This document shows positions 28,942 through 37,618 of a DNA stretch of 64,000 bases, piece after piece. The notes beneath the pieces are model-generated. The model saw only the letters and a program-made list of their open reading frames with translations, ran no database searches and was not told the origin of the DNA. The stretch covers positions 124,001-188,000 of the forward strand of contig NZ_AP018738.1 of assembly GCF_000974685.2 (NCBI RefSeq), in the 5' to 3' direction. A program made the position numbers and the translations under genes. How positions within the stretch are numbered: the stretch's first letter is position 1; each line of letters opens with the position of its first letter. The DNA comes from Ferriphaselus amnicola. GTDB lineage: Bacteria; Pseudomonadota; Gammaproteobacteria; Burkholderiales; Gallionellaceae.

Positions 28942-29676
28942 TTAAGCGACAAGAGTCACGCTAGCTTCTGACTCAAACAAATCGCGGTATGCGGCGTACA
29001 TCGACGTGACCATCACGGGCAGCAGCACTAGCCAGCCTAGCATTGCCGGTATTGAGGCTGCCAGTGCGAAGGGCAGTAACATCAAGCAATACACTGACAA
29101 CGGAAGGATGTTGTTCAAACAAGCATGCAAGCTGGCTTTGAGCGAGGGCAATGCCGTGGATCGGTCAAATGTCACTAGCATAGGTGCGAACTGACTGGCC
29201 ATCAGCAGTATGGTGAACAGTGCGATGCCGATCACAATGGCAAAACCGGCTCCTGCCACAGCTTGAGCAATTAGGGCGGGATCATCGACCGGCTTGCCGC
29301 TCATGAATAGGCTGACTAGGGAGGCGCCGCCTGTCAGCATCATTACGCCGAAGATCAGTAGCTGGCCGACCAGATTCACGCCGCCTAGCGTGACCAGTTG
29401 CTGACTGTGATGCCGAAATCCAGCGAATAAGTGAGATAGCTCTAGCTCTTCACCACGCTCTAACGCGCGGCAGCCCTGCATATATCCCGCCAGCAATGCG
29501 GGAAAAAGTAGGGTGGCGAGTGGTTCACCGACGACGGGCACGGCGGATAATGCGATCAATCCCGTCAGGCCGACCACGATCAGCACTACCCACAGCACAG
29601 GGCTTTTCTGAAACAAAGTCCAGCCTTCGCGTATCCATTGCCAGCCGTGCAAGGCGGCGACTTTTCGTGCGTCCAT
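28942..29676 (-). CDS. BPSS1780-type membrane protein of unknown function
   Basis: 244 residues with about six hydrophobic segments. It opens with GWQWIREGWTLFQKSPVLWV, a signature of the betaproteobacterial BPSS1780-like membrane family, followed by a Gly/Ala-rich multi-pass body. No enzymatic motif is visible. It lies 7 bases downstream of thrB on the same strand, so it is probably co-transcribed; in several betaproteobacteria such a gene sits beside thrB. Function unknown. Confidence 0.8.
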   Translation of the reverse strand: MDARKVAALHGWQWIREGWTLFQKSPVLWVVLIVVGLTGLIALSAVPVVGEPLATLLFPALLAGYMQGCRALERGEELELSHLFAGFRHHSQQLVTLGGVNLVGQLLIFGVMMLTGGASLVSLFMSGKPVDDPALIAQAVAGAGFAIVIGIALFTILLMASQFAPMLVTFDRSTALPSLKASLHACLNNILPLSVYCLMLLPFALAASIPAMLGWLVLLPVMVTSMYAAYRDLFESEASVTLVA

Positions 29677-29683
29677 GTCTTAA

Positions 29684-30631
29684 TTACTCCAGCCAGATGG
29701 CGTTGCCAGCGCTGGCGATGTGTTGTTGCAGAATGCGTTTGAATTGCTCTGGATCGTGCGCGTGGATCATCTCGCCCGGTCGTGGCAAATGCAGGTCGAA
29801 CAGTCTCGATATCCAGAATCGCAAGGCGGCCACTCTTAAGGCAACTGGCCAGAGTTCGGCTTCGTCAGCCGTGAATGGGCGCACGCCATGATAGGCCGTG
29901 AGTAAGGCGCGAGTGCGAGCCTCGTCTAGAGCCCCATCGCCACCCATGCACCAATCATTCACGGTGATCGCAACGTCGTACAGTAGCGCGTCGTTGCACG
30001 CAAAATAGAAGTCGATCAGGCCGCCTACGCGATTCTCATCAAATAAGACGTTGTCGCGGAAGAGATCTGCGTGAATGACGCCCTGAGGCAGTTCGCTCAA
30101 TTCGTGTGACCGGTGGAAGTCGATCTCACTGGCAAGCAGTTTTGCATCTGGCGCAGACAGAAATTTGCCCACCTGCTGCGCGGTTTCCGCACGCCAAGCT
30201 GCGCCACGAGGGTTGGCTAAGCTCAGCCCAAAACTTTGTCCAGCAAGATGCATCTCGCCCAGCATGGAGCCGATCGCTGCGCACTGTGTGGAAGATGGTT
30301 GTATCAGCGATTTTCCCGACAAGCGACTGACAATGCTGGCGGGCTTGCCATTGAGCACTCCTAAAAACTGCTCGCTGCGGTTCGCTACAGGGGCGGGGCA
30401 GGGTATGCCGTGTCGAGCCAAGTGCGCCATCAGGTTCAGGTAATACGGTAGTTCATGCTGAGTCAGCTTTTCGAAGAGCGTCAGCACGAAACGACCATTC
30501 GTGGTGGTAACGAAATAATTGGTATTTTCGATGCCGGAGGCGATGCCTTGAAGTTGTAGCAATTGGCCGAGCGAATAATCGCTCAGCCAAGCGGTCAGCT
30601 CCGCCTCGGTGACTCGGGTAAATACAGACAT
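29684..30631 (-). CDS. thrB: Homoserine kinase (APH-fold ThrB)
   Basis: 315 residues of the choline-kinase/aminoglycoside-phosphotransferase fold, the homoserine kinase type of pseudomonads and betaproteobacteria rather than the GHMP type of E. coli. The catalytic loop is VIHADLFRDNVLFDEN, followed by GLIDFYFAC supplying the metal-binding Asp. It makes O-phosphohomoserine for threonine synthesis. The start MSVFTRV at 30631 is preferred over an ATG 24 bases upstream, which would overlap the preceding gene. Confidence 0.93.
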   Translation of the reverse strand: MSVFTRVTEAELTAWLSDYSLGQLLQLQGIASGIENTNYFVTTTNGRFVLTLFEKLTQHELPYYLNLMAHLARHGIPCPAPVANRSEQFLGVLNGKPASIVSRLSGKSLIQPSSTQCAAIGSMLGEMHLAGQSFGLSLANPRGAAWRAETAQQVGKFLSAPDAKLLASEIDFHRSHELSELPQGVIHADLFRDNVLFDENRVGGLIDFYFACNDALLYDVAITVNDWCMGGDGALDEARTRALLTAYHGVRPFTADEAELWPVALRVAALRFWISRLFDLHLPRPGEMIHAHDPEQFKRILQQHIASAGNAIWLE

Positions 30632-30633
30632 GA

Positions 30634-30975
30634 CTAAAAGCGGTGGATAGTCCAACTTGGTGCGCGAACGCCGGAATCGAGCGATTCCTGGCGGGCAAAT
30701 TTGCCATCGCCGCGATCATCCACCAAATAGTAGGGCTTGCCGTGTTTTGGCGTGATTTTAATCATGTACAAACGACCGCCAGCACGATATTCCTCAACCA
30801 CCTGACCCTCATCTTTTTTGATGGTTACCTCGGGCTCTGCATCCGCAGGCTGTTCATCAGCATTGAACGCGGGGGGAGGCGGCACGGGCTTTAAATCGGG
30901 GGCGGGGCGCGAGTCGGCTGCCAAGGCCGAAGCACTTAGTCCGAGGGCGAGCAATACGAGAGTCAAGCGACGCAT
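30634..30975 (-). CDS. DUF2782 exported protein
   Basis: 113 residues: a signal peptide (MRRLTLVLLALGLSASALAA), a Pro-rich linker (PAPDLKPVPPPPAF), then the DUF2782 core EVTIKKDEGQVVEEYRAGGR and YMIKITPKHGKPYYLVDDRG. It is predicted to be periplasmic. Family function is unknown, but in beta- and gammaproteobacteria it is commonly found upstream of thrB and polA, exactly as here. The ATG at 30975 begins the signal peptide; one 12 bases upstream is also open. Confidence 0.85.
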   Translation of the reverse strand: MRRLTLVLLALGLSASALAADSRPAPDLKPVPPPPAFNADEQPADAEPEVTIKKDEGQVVEEYRAGGRLYMIKITPKHGKPYYLVDDRGDGKFARQESLDSGVRAPSWTIHRF

Positions 30976-31018
30976 GTTGGGTTCCAAGTTGATTTTGGCC
31001 GTATTTTAGCTGATGCCG

Positions 31019-31735
31019 TTATAGGTTGAGCTGCATTTCGCGCTCGGCGGCTGAAGGCTCGAAGCCGCGCGTTTCGTAGTGTTTGAAAATCGCACTGACT
31101 ACGGCCTCTGGTTCATCGATCAGTTGCACTAGATCCAAATCGTCGGAATGGATCATTCCCTCGGTCAAGAGCGTGTTGCGAATCCAGTCCAGCATGCCTC
31201 TCCAGAATCCGCTGCCGACGAGGATAATAGGAATCCGACGAGTCTTGCCTGTTTGAACCAGTGTCAACGCCTCCATCAGCTCATCCAAAGTGCCAAAGCC
31301 ACCCGGCATGACTACATAGGCACTGGCAAATTTCACGAACATCACTTTGCGTGAGAAGAAGTGCTGGAAGGTATGGCTGACGTTTTGATATGGGTTGGTG
31401 TGCTGCTCGTGCGGTAGCTGGATATTCAAGCCTACGCTGGGGGAGCGTCCGTAAAAGGCCCCTTTATTGGCTGCTTCCATGATTCCGGGGCCGCCACCGG
31501 AAATCACTGCAAATCCAGCATCCGACAACAGTCGGGCAATTTCTTCGGTGATTCGATAATACGGGTGGTCAGGCTTGGTGCGCGCACTGCCGAAGATGCT
31601 GACCGCAGGCTGGATCGCGCTGAGTCGCTCAGTGGCAGCGACGAATTCTGACATAATGCCAAAGACACGCCATGCCTCCTTTGAACTGGTCATGTCTGAC
31701 AGTTTGGATACGGGCAGTTTGGACTGGTCGCTCAT
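31019..31735 (-). CDS. LOG-family (TIGR00730) nucleotide phosphoribohydrolase
   Basis: 238 residues with a Rossmann-like fold. Signatures are SGGGPGIMEAANKGA and the LOG motif PGGFGTLDELMEAL, which bind nucleotide 5'-monophosphates and cleave the N-glycosidic bond. Bacterial members act as purine/pyrimidine nucleotide 5'-monophosphate nucleosidases or cytokinin-riboside phosphoribohydrolases; which one cannot be told here. It diverges from polA with only 21 bases between the starts. Confidence 0.88.
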   Translation of the reverse strand: MSDQSKLPVSKLSDMTSSKEAWRVFGIMSEFVAATERLSAIQPAVSIFGSARTKPDHPYYRITEEIARLLSDAGFAVISGGGPGIMEAANKGAFYGRSPSVGLNIQLPHEQHTNPYQNVSHTFQHFFSRKVMFVKFASAYVVMPGGFGTLDELMEALTLVQTGKTRRIPIILVGSGFWRGMLDWIRNTLLTEGMIHSDDLDLVQLIDEPEAVVSAIFKHYETRGFEPSAAEREMQLNL

Positions 31736-31756
31736 TTCATAACCTATGGTCTAAAG

Positions 31757-34477
31757 ATGAAAACTCTGCTGTTGGTGGACGGGTCTTCTTACCTGTACCG
31801 CGCTTTCCACGCCATGCCCGATCTGCGCAGCCCAAGCGGCGAGCCAACGGGGGCGATTTACGGTGTACTCAGCATGTTACGCCGCCTACGTGCTGACTAC
31901 CCGTCGGATTATAGCGCCTGCGTGTTCGATGCGAAGGGTAAAACCTTCCGCGATGATTGGTATCCGGCGTACAAAGCGCAGCGCCCGCCGATGCCAGACG
32001 ATTTGCGTAGCCAGATCGAACCGTTACTTCAAGTCGTTGCCGCTTCAGGCTGGAATATTCTGATGATCGATGGAGTCGAGGCTGATGATGTGATCGGTAC
32101 GCTTTCCAGTCAGGCGGCAGAAGCGGGTGTGCAATGCACGATCTCAACGGGAGATAAGGATCTCGCGCAACTGGTCAATCCGCAAGTCAGATTGGTCAAC
32201 ACGATGACTAACGAGATCCTTGACGAGGCCGGAGTCACGGCCAAATTCGGGGTGCCGCCGGAGCGCATCGTAGATTATTTGACGCTCACCGGCGATGCCG
32301 TGGATAACGTGCCAGGGGTGAGTAAGTGTGGGCCCAAAACGGCCGTGAAGTGGCTGACTCAGTACGGTACGCTGGATGGAGTCACCACACATGCAGGCGA
32401 GATCAGCGGCGTGGTGGGCGAGAATCTACGTAACGCGCTTGAGTGGCTACCGCAAGCTAAGCGCTTACTTACGGTCAAGTGCGATGTGGCGCTGCCTAAC
32501 CACTTTGACGACTTGGCTGCACCTCAGCAAGATACGCAACAACTCAAAGAATTCTTCGAGCGATTCGGCCTAAAGAGCTGGTTGCGTGACATAGAATCCG
32601 TTTCATTGACTAGCGCTGCTGTCACGCCGCCAGCCGCAAGCCCACACGATAGTAATGCTATAGCGCCCGTTTCCTCCTCGGGGTGTTACGAAGCCATCTT
32701 GAGCATGGAACAGTTACAGTCTTGGCTAGCTAAGCTAACCCAAGCCGATCTGGTGTCGGTCGATACAGAAACCACGGGGCTCGATGCAATGAGCGCGCGG
32801 CTCGTTGGCATCTCGTTTGCCGTAGAGCCCCACCATGCAGCCTATCTTCCGCTCGCCCACACTTACCCCGGCGCACCCGATCAACTTGATTTTGACTTGG
32901 CGCTTTCAACACTTAAGCCTTGGCTAGAAAACCCAAGTCACAAAAAAGTGGGGCAGAACCTTAAGTACGATCAGCATATTTTTGCCAACCACGGAATCGC
33001 GCTCGCAGGAGTTGCAGAAGATACCTTGCTGGAGTCGTATGTTTTGGAAAGTCACAAACCACATAACATGGACGATCTGGCTCTGCGCCACTTAGGCGTC
33101 AAGACCATCAGCTATGCCGAAGTGGCTGGAAAAGGGGCGAAGCAGATAGGCTTCAATCAGGTCGATCTCGAAACGGCTACGCGATATGCGGCTGAGGATG
33201 CTGACATTACCTTGCAGTTGCATCACGTACTCTCCCCTCAACTAGAGGGCGGGCTTGCTCACATCTATCGTGAGATCGAGCTGCCTAGTCGGGAGGTATT
33301 GTATGTCATGGAGAGGAATGGTGTGTTGTTGGATGCAAGGTTGCTGAATGTTCAGAGTCGCGAGCTTGGCGAGAAATTGCTCGCCCTAGAATCTCAGGCA
33401 TATGAGGCCGCTGGCCAGCCATTTAACCTCAATTCGCCCAAGCAAATTCAGGAGATCCTGTTCGATAAGCTCAAGTTGCCCGTCAAGAAAAAGACACCTA
33501 GCGGCACACCCTCCACCGACGAGGAAGTGCTACAGGAGTTGGCCTTGGATTATCCATTGCCCAAGATCCTGCTGGAGTATCGCAGCCTAGCTAAACTTAA
33601 ATCCACCTATACAGACAAACTGCCGCAAATGGTGAATCCCCGTACCGGGCGGGTGCACACCAGCTATTCTCAGGCCGTCGCTGTTACGGGGCGACTCGCT
33701 TCTAGCGATCCAAATCTACAAAATATCCCTGTGCGCACGGCGGAAGGGCGTCGTATTCGTGAGGCATTCATAGCGTCACCCGGCAGCCATATTATTTCCG
33801 CCGACTACTCACAAATCGAACTGCGTATCATGGCCCACCTCTCCGGCGACTCGGGCCTGTTGGAAGCGTTCTCGCAAGGGCAGGATATCCACCGCGCTAC
33901 CGCCGCAGAAGTCTTCGGTGTTTCTCCTGAGCTCGTAAGCAACGAACAACGTCGTTACGCTAAAGTCATCAACTTTGGCTTGATCTACGGCATGTCAGCA
34001 TTTGGCTTGGCCAGCCAGCTCAATATTGAACGCTCAGCAGCTCAAGCATATATGGATCGATATTTTGCCCGCTATCCAGGTGTGGCGGACTATATGCAGC
34101 GCACTCGCATACAAGCCAAACAGCAGGGTTATGTCGAAACCGTCTTTGGTCGTCGCCTCTGGCTGCCCGAAATCAATGGGGCGAATGGAATGCGCCGCCA
34201 AGCCGCTGAGCGTGCCGCCATCAACGCGCCTATGCAGGGTACGGCAGCCGACTTGATCAAACTTGCGATGATCGCAGTTCAGCGATGGCTGGAAGAACAG
34301 CGCTGCCATACACGCCTGATCATGCAAGTTCACGATGAGCTCGTCCTTGAAGTTCCCGACGACGAGCTCGCCAAGGTAAGCGAAATGCTTCCCGAGCTGA
34401 TGTGCGGTGTCGCAAATCTGCAAGTTCCCTTGGCTGTAAGCGTCGGAATGGGAAAAAACTGGGAGGCAGCGCATTAG
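31757..34477 (+). CDS. polA: DNA polymerase I
   Basis: 906 residues with all three domains. The 5'-3' exonuclease occupies ~1-300 (LLVDGSSYLYRAFHAMPDLR, TGDKDLAQLV). The 3'-5' proofreading domain has the DxE site in SVDTETTGLDAMSARLVG and YAAEDADITL, so it appears active. Polymerase motifs A (SADYSQIELRIMAHLS), B (RRYAKVINFGLIYGMS) and C (QVHDELVLEV) follow. It fills gaps in excision repair and replaces Okazaki primers. The start lies 21 bases from the divergent LOG gene, so its promoter must reach into that gene. Confidence 0.98.
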   Translation: MKTLLLVDGSSYLYRAFHAMPDLRSPSGEPTGAIYGVLSMLRRLRADYPSDYSACVFDAKGKTFRDDWYPAYKAQRPPMPDDLRSQIEPLLQVVAASGWNILMIDGVEADDVIGTLSSQAAEAGVQCTISTGDKDLAQLVNPQVRLVNTMTNEILDEAGVTAKFGVPPERIVDYLTLTGDAVDNVPGVSKCGPKTAVKWLTQYGTLDGVTTHAGEISGVVGENLRNALEWLPQAKRLLTVKCDVALPNHFDDLAAPQQDTQQLKEFFERFGLKSWLRDIESVSLTSAAVTPPAASPHDSNAIAPVSSSGCYEAILSMEQLQSWLAKLTQADLVSVDTETTGLDAMSARLVGISFAVEPHHAAYLPLAHTYPGAPDQLDFDLALSTLKPWLENPSHKKVGQNLKYDQHIFANHGIALAGVAEDTLLESYVLESHKPHNMDDLALRHLGVKTISYAEVAGKGAKQIGFNQVDLETATRYAAEDADITLQLHHVLSPQLEGGLAHIYREIELPSREVLYVMERNGVLLDARLLNVQSRELGEKLLALESQAYEAAGQPFNLNSPKQIQEILFDKLKLPVKKKTPSGTPSTDEEVLQELALDYPLPKILLEYRSLAKLKSTYTDKLPQMVNPRTGRVHTSYSQAVAVTGRLASSDPNLQNIPVRTAEGRRIREAFIASPGSHIISADYSQIELRIMAHLSGDSGLLEAFSQGQDIHRATAAEVFGVSPELVSNEQRRYAKVINFGLIYGMSAFGLASQLNIERSAAQAYMDRYFARYPGVADYMQRTRIQAKQQGYVETVFGRRLWLPEINGANGMRRQAAERAAINAPMQGTAADLIKLAMIAVQRWLEEQRCHTRLIMQVHDELVLEVPDDELAKVSEMLPELMCGVANLQVPLAVSVGMGKNWEAAH

Positions 34478-34547
34478 TTCATCGGTTTTGCAGTGATTTT
34501 GAATTGACAAACATACGTGAAGTATGGAAAATCGCCGCCTCCAAAAT

Positions 34548-34624
34548 GGCGAATTAGCTCAGCCGGTTAGAGCGACGGAATCATAATCCGCAGGTCCCCC
34601 GTTCGAATCGGGGATTCGCCACCA
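34548..34624 (+). tRNA. tRNA-Met (CAT), elongator type
   Basis: 77 nt with encoded CCA. The acceptor stem is GGCGAAT (34548-34554) with ATTCGCC (34614-34620), the anticodon loop ATCATAA gives CAU, and the T-arm is CCCCG-TTCGAAT-CGGGG. The acceptor pairs fully from G1, unlike initiator tRNA, so elongator Met is likely; tRNA-Ile2 (lysidine) cannot be fully excluded. The outermost anticodon-stem position appears to be an A·C mismatch. An integrase gene follows 34 bases downstream, so this is the probable integration site of the next element. Confidence 0.93.
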
Positions 34625-34631
34625 AAAATCA

Positions 34632-34663
34632 ATGGCTTGCAGTGATGCAGGCCATTTTTATTT
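34632..34663. terminator. Terminator of tRNA-Met, shared with the integrase
   Basis: ATGGCTTGCA and TGCAGGCCAT form a 10-bp stem with one T·G wobble and a GTGA loop, followed by TTTTTATTT. On the other strand the same stem ends in TGATTTTT and overlaps the stop of the integrase gene, so it can stop both convergent transcripts. Confidence 0.8.
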
Positions 34664-35674
34664 AGTGGATTGTGCCAAAATTGTGTCAGAAAACCTCTCT
34701 GATACCTTCTCGGCGTGGACCCCCAGTTGTGCCGGCGACAGGTGAGCATACTTACGAACCATCTCGTAAGACGCCCATCCCCCCAACTCTTGCAATACAT
34801 TCATTGGTACTCCGCTCTGCGCAAGCCACGAAGCCCAAGTGTGCCTTAAATCGTGCCAGCGAAAGTCTGTAATGCCGGAACGCTCTAAGGCTTTTCGCCA
34901 CGCTCTGGAGTTCGCTGTCACAAGAGGCTTGCCGCAATAGGTGAAAACTCTCACCGGATGCTTTCCAGCTTGTCTTAGCAACGCCCCCATAGCAGTCGAG
35001 TTCAGTGGAACGGAAATCGCCTTTCTGGCTTTTGCCTGATCGGCATGTATCCAGGCAAGCTTCAAATCCAAATCAACTTGGCTCCACTCTAACTTCAGCA
35101 CATTCCCCTGCCGCAATCCTGTTGATAATGAGAACACCACAACATCCCTTAGGTGTTCGGGTAGCTCTTTCATCAAAACAGCCACCTGTTCAGGAGGCAA
35201 CCATCTGATGCGACGTTTGGGTTCAGGATAAGCTCGAATCTTCGGTACCTTGTCGATCCACTCCCATTCGTGGCAGGCTTTTCTCAGGATAGTTCGAATC
35301 AGTGCCAAATAACGATTCGCTGTGGAGGTAGATGCTTCCGCAACCTTCCTCTGCGCAATTTTGGCAATCAACTCACGATCAATCTCTTGAAGAGGTTTAT
35401 TCCGAAGAAATTGCTGTAGCCACCCCAGCTTAGCTTTGTCATCTCGATGACTTGCCTTGTGTTGGGTTTCCAGCAAAAACTTTACCCCCGCCTCATCCCA
35501 CGTATAACTCGGCTTTTCTCCCAGTCTGATTACTCGCCATGCTTCAGCTTTCATTTGGTCATGGAGTTCTTGAGCCTTGGCTTTTTCGGTTGTTCCAGAA
35601 GAACATCTAATACGGTCGCCTGACGGCGAGGTGAAGATGATCCACCAAATACTTCCTCGTTTTGTGAGTGACAT
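34658..35674 (-). CDS. Tyrosine recombinase / phage-type integrase
   Basis: 338 residues. An N-terminal arm-binding domain (GSIWWIIFTSPSGDRIRCSSG) and a core-binding SAM-like domain (~60-150) precede the catalytic domain. Catalytic residues are visible: Arg in LSTGLRQGNVLKLEW, HxxR in HDLRHTWASWL, and the Tyr in VRKYAHLSPAQ. Its 3' end faces tRNA-Met 34 bases away, the usual layout for tRNA-integrating elements. ATG 35674 is chosen for its AAAGGAA site; the longer open frame lacks similarity. It overlaps the upstream DNA-binding gene by 124 bases in another frame. Confidence 0.93.
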   Translation of the reverse strand: MSLTKRGSIWWIIFTSPSGDRIRCSSGTTEKAKAQELHDQMKAEAWRVIRLGEKPSYTWDEAGVKFLLETQHKASHRDDKAKLGWLQQFLRNKPLQEIDRELIAKIAQRKVAEASTSTANRYLALIRTILRKACHEWEWIDKVPKIRAYPEPKRRIRWLPPEQVAVLMKELPEHLRDVVVFSLSTGLRQGNVLKLEWSQVDLDLKLAWIHADQAKARKAISVPLNSTAMGALLRQAGKHPVRVFTYCGKPLVTANSRAWRKALERSGITDFRWHDLRHTWASWLAQSGVPMNVLQELGGWASYEMVRKYAHLSPAQLGVHAEKVSERFSDTILAQSTK

Positions 35675-35910
35675 GTTAATTCCTTTCGGTTCGACGTCAC
35701 TCGCACTTCCTGCCGCTTGGAAGGATAAAGTGAACGGATGTGCTCGACAAGGTCTTGCAGAATAAATACCCAGCACTTGCCCACTTTGGCTCCAGGAATT
35801 TCGCCAAGCTTTGCTCTACGGCGCAACTCTTCTGGATGCATCCTCAAATAATTTGCGGCCTCCCATAAATTGAAGGTCGTGAAAGGCAATGGATTAGGGG
35901 CGCAAGCCAT
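35551..35910 (-). CDS. Helix-turn-helix (excisionase-like) protein overlapping the integrase
   Basis: 119 residues from ATG 35910. The central part is a MerR/Xis-type winged HTH: FNLWEAANYLRMHPEELRRR, then GEIPGAKVGKCWVFILQDL. A tail of SSSPRRQATVLDVLLEQPKK follows and is encoded in the part that overlaps the integrase start by 124 bases. Such small DNA-binding proteins control excision or the integrase promoter. The frame is open to 36090, but the upstream residues look non-coding; no strong ribosome site decides the start. Confidence 0.7.
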   Translation of the reverse strand: MACAPNPLPFTTFNLWEAANYLRMHPEELRRRAKLGEIPGAKVGKCWVFILQDLVEHIRSLYPSKRQEVRVTSNRKELTCHSQNEEVFGGSSSPRRQATVLDVLLEQPKKPRLKNSMTK

Positions 35911-36745
35911 AGGGTGTGTCAGCTCACTTGGTTTGAAAGTGGTGTCTTTGAGATGCCACCGGCCGTAACTTCCTCCCCCTTGTCCTGCCGGATGGGAGCT
36001 GCGCACTGAGATGCACTCGCTGCATGAAGGTGTGCTTCTTCGTGTGTACGAAGCAATTGATGAGTGGAGTTGATTGGGACATTTTGGCACCTACAAAATC
36101 ATGAAGATGACCGTAGTAAAATCGTTTAATTGTTTTATATCAATGATTATTATTCATATAATCATATCGTTGTGTTGTTTATGGCAAGCTCTTCCCTACC
36201 CACCAACCTGACTTTAAGTCAGGAGGGGGTGAGCGCGAGTCACCCATCCACCCCGAGGCAAGCACAGAGGCTCCGAAGGGTCGGATACGTAGGAAATGCA
36301 TTGCATCGCTTAGGAAGAAATAGTCGGATGATTCGATTTCACACTGGCAATCATGATTGGAATTCGAAGGGGCATTTCTTGGGTTTGAAAAAATAGTGAA
36401 ACGGAGAACAAAACATCCCTAGTGGCTTACCAAGCCACTCAACTGCTCCTCAATAATCTTCATAAGTGATGCGGAGACATATCGTGCGCCTTAAGGCAAA
36501 CGGGTGGGCTAGCACTCTCCCTGTGGAAGGCTGAACTCAGGGGGTTCTATTCTTGTAAGAAATGAAAAACATATAATAATAAACAATGGGTTGATAAAAA
36601 TTACTCCAAGGGATATATTGGTCCTGCTAGCCCACCTTTCGACGGACAGATTTGATCGAAAGGTTCAATATGAACACTCTGCATCACATCCTAGACTCGA
36701 TAAGAGTCAAACTTAGTCATGTTCATTCCTCCATCGGAGGTCGCA
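35911..36745. other. A/T-rich control region of the accessory element
   Basis: No convincing gene. The stretch 36110-36180 is strongly A/T-rich (TTTATATCAATGATTATTAT and neighbours), unlike the surrounding chromosome. An 88-residue frame at 36130-36396 has no family features. A 12-bp inverted repeat GGTGGGCTAGCA (36503-36514) / TGCTAGCCCACC (36625-36636) brackets a 110-base segment, and directly next to it ACCTTTCGA (36634-36642) pairs with TCGAAAGGT (36656-36664). These are probably operator or replication/transfer signals of the element. Confidence 0.5.
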
Positions 36746-37618
36746 ATGTATGAGGAATATAAATTGCCCGGGACAAATCTGCCCTGGTTGAGCTGGGCGA
36801 CGCGGATTGAGCGGGCAAATGAGAAATCGCAACTCATCCTGGAGTTTCTGGCTGATCACGAGAGATTCACTAACATCTCTAACGTCATGGATCTGCTCGA
36901 CATCAGTGAATCAGTCGCGCGTCGGCAACTTAGCCGATTACTAGGTCAAGGGATGCTGGTTAAGGATGTCGTGATGCTCGCAGGTCGGCAGACGCATCTC
37001 TTCGGAATTTCAGCAGCAGGGATTAAGGCCGCTTGTGCTGTGACAAATCCCCGGACATTCGAGGCAGGGAAGTGCAAATCGGAATTTGCGGCTCATTACC
37101 TAGAGACACAGCAAATTCGGATTATTCTTCAGCGGATGAGCGATAAGCATGTTGTGCTGAACGAGCCGGCAATTCGGGGGATGAATCCGCCATTGAAACA
37201 TCGACCGGATTTATTGTTGAAGGCCGGATCTGACCTCAAGCTCTATCCGGATGAAACCTGGGCGATCGAAGTTGAGCTGACGCCGAAGGCCAAGGATAGG
37301 ATGGCGATGATTGTGCAACATCACCTCGACGCAGTGGAGAGACGGGGTGCGTATGATCGAGTTTTGTATCTTGTACCAAGGCATCAATTGTCTGGTTTTG
37401 GTCGATTGCTCCTAAGCGCGTTGCAGTGCTCTAAAGCTCCCCAAGTGATGGACAACGATCATTACTATGCTCAGCAGGATGAGCGCCCGAAACGCTTTTG
37501 GGTGGCAGCCATTGAGTCACTCCCTTCACCAACTTCGGTTCAAATTGAACCTGTGAGTGTAGGGAAAAAGCCAGTGCACGAACTCATGTGGTCGTATTTG
37601 CCTGAGTACGATCACTGA
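36746..37618 (+). CDS. Winged-helix protein with replication-relaxation/nuclease-like C-terminus
   Basis: 290 residues. The N-terminal part is a winged HTH (ILEFLADHERFTNISNVMDL, ISESVARRQLSRLLGQGML, then a LFGISAAGIKAAC wing). The C-terminal part has HRPDLLLKAGSDL and WAIEVELTPKAKDRMAMIV, i.e. a PD...ExEL...K arrangement like replication-relaxation family proteins and PD-(D/E)xK folds. Such proteins occur on plasmids and integrative elements near mobilisation genes. ATG 36746 has GGAGG 5 bases upstream and is preferred over ATG 36719. Exact role unknown. Confidence 0.65.
   Translation: MYEEYKLPGTNLPWLSWATRIERANEKSQLILEFLADHERFTNISNVMDLLDISESVARRQLSRLLGQGMLVKDVVMLAGRQTHLFGISAAGIKAACAVTNPRTFEAGKCKSEFAAHYLETQQIRIILQRMSDKHVVLNEPAIRGMNPPLKHRPDLLLKAGSDLKLYPDETWAIEVELTPKAKDRMAMIVQHHLDAVERRGAYDRVLYLVPRHQLSGFGRLLLSALQCSKAPQVMDNDHYYAQQDERPKRFWVAAIESLPSPTSVQIEPVSVGKKPVHELMWSYLPEYDH

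Noticed and set aside
36130-36396. 88-residue open frame in the element control region
   Set aside because: No ribosome site or domain; crosses A/T-rich regulatory DNA.
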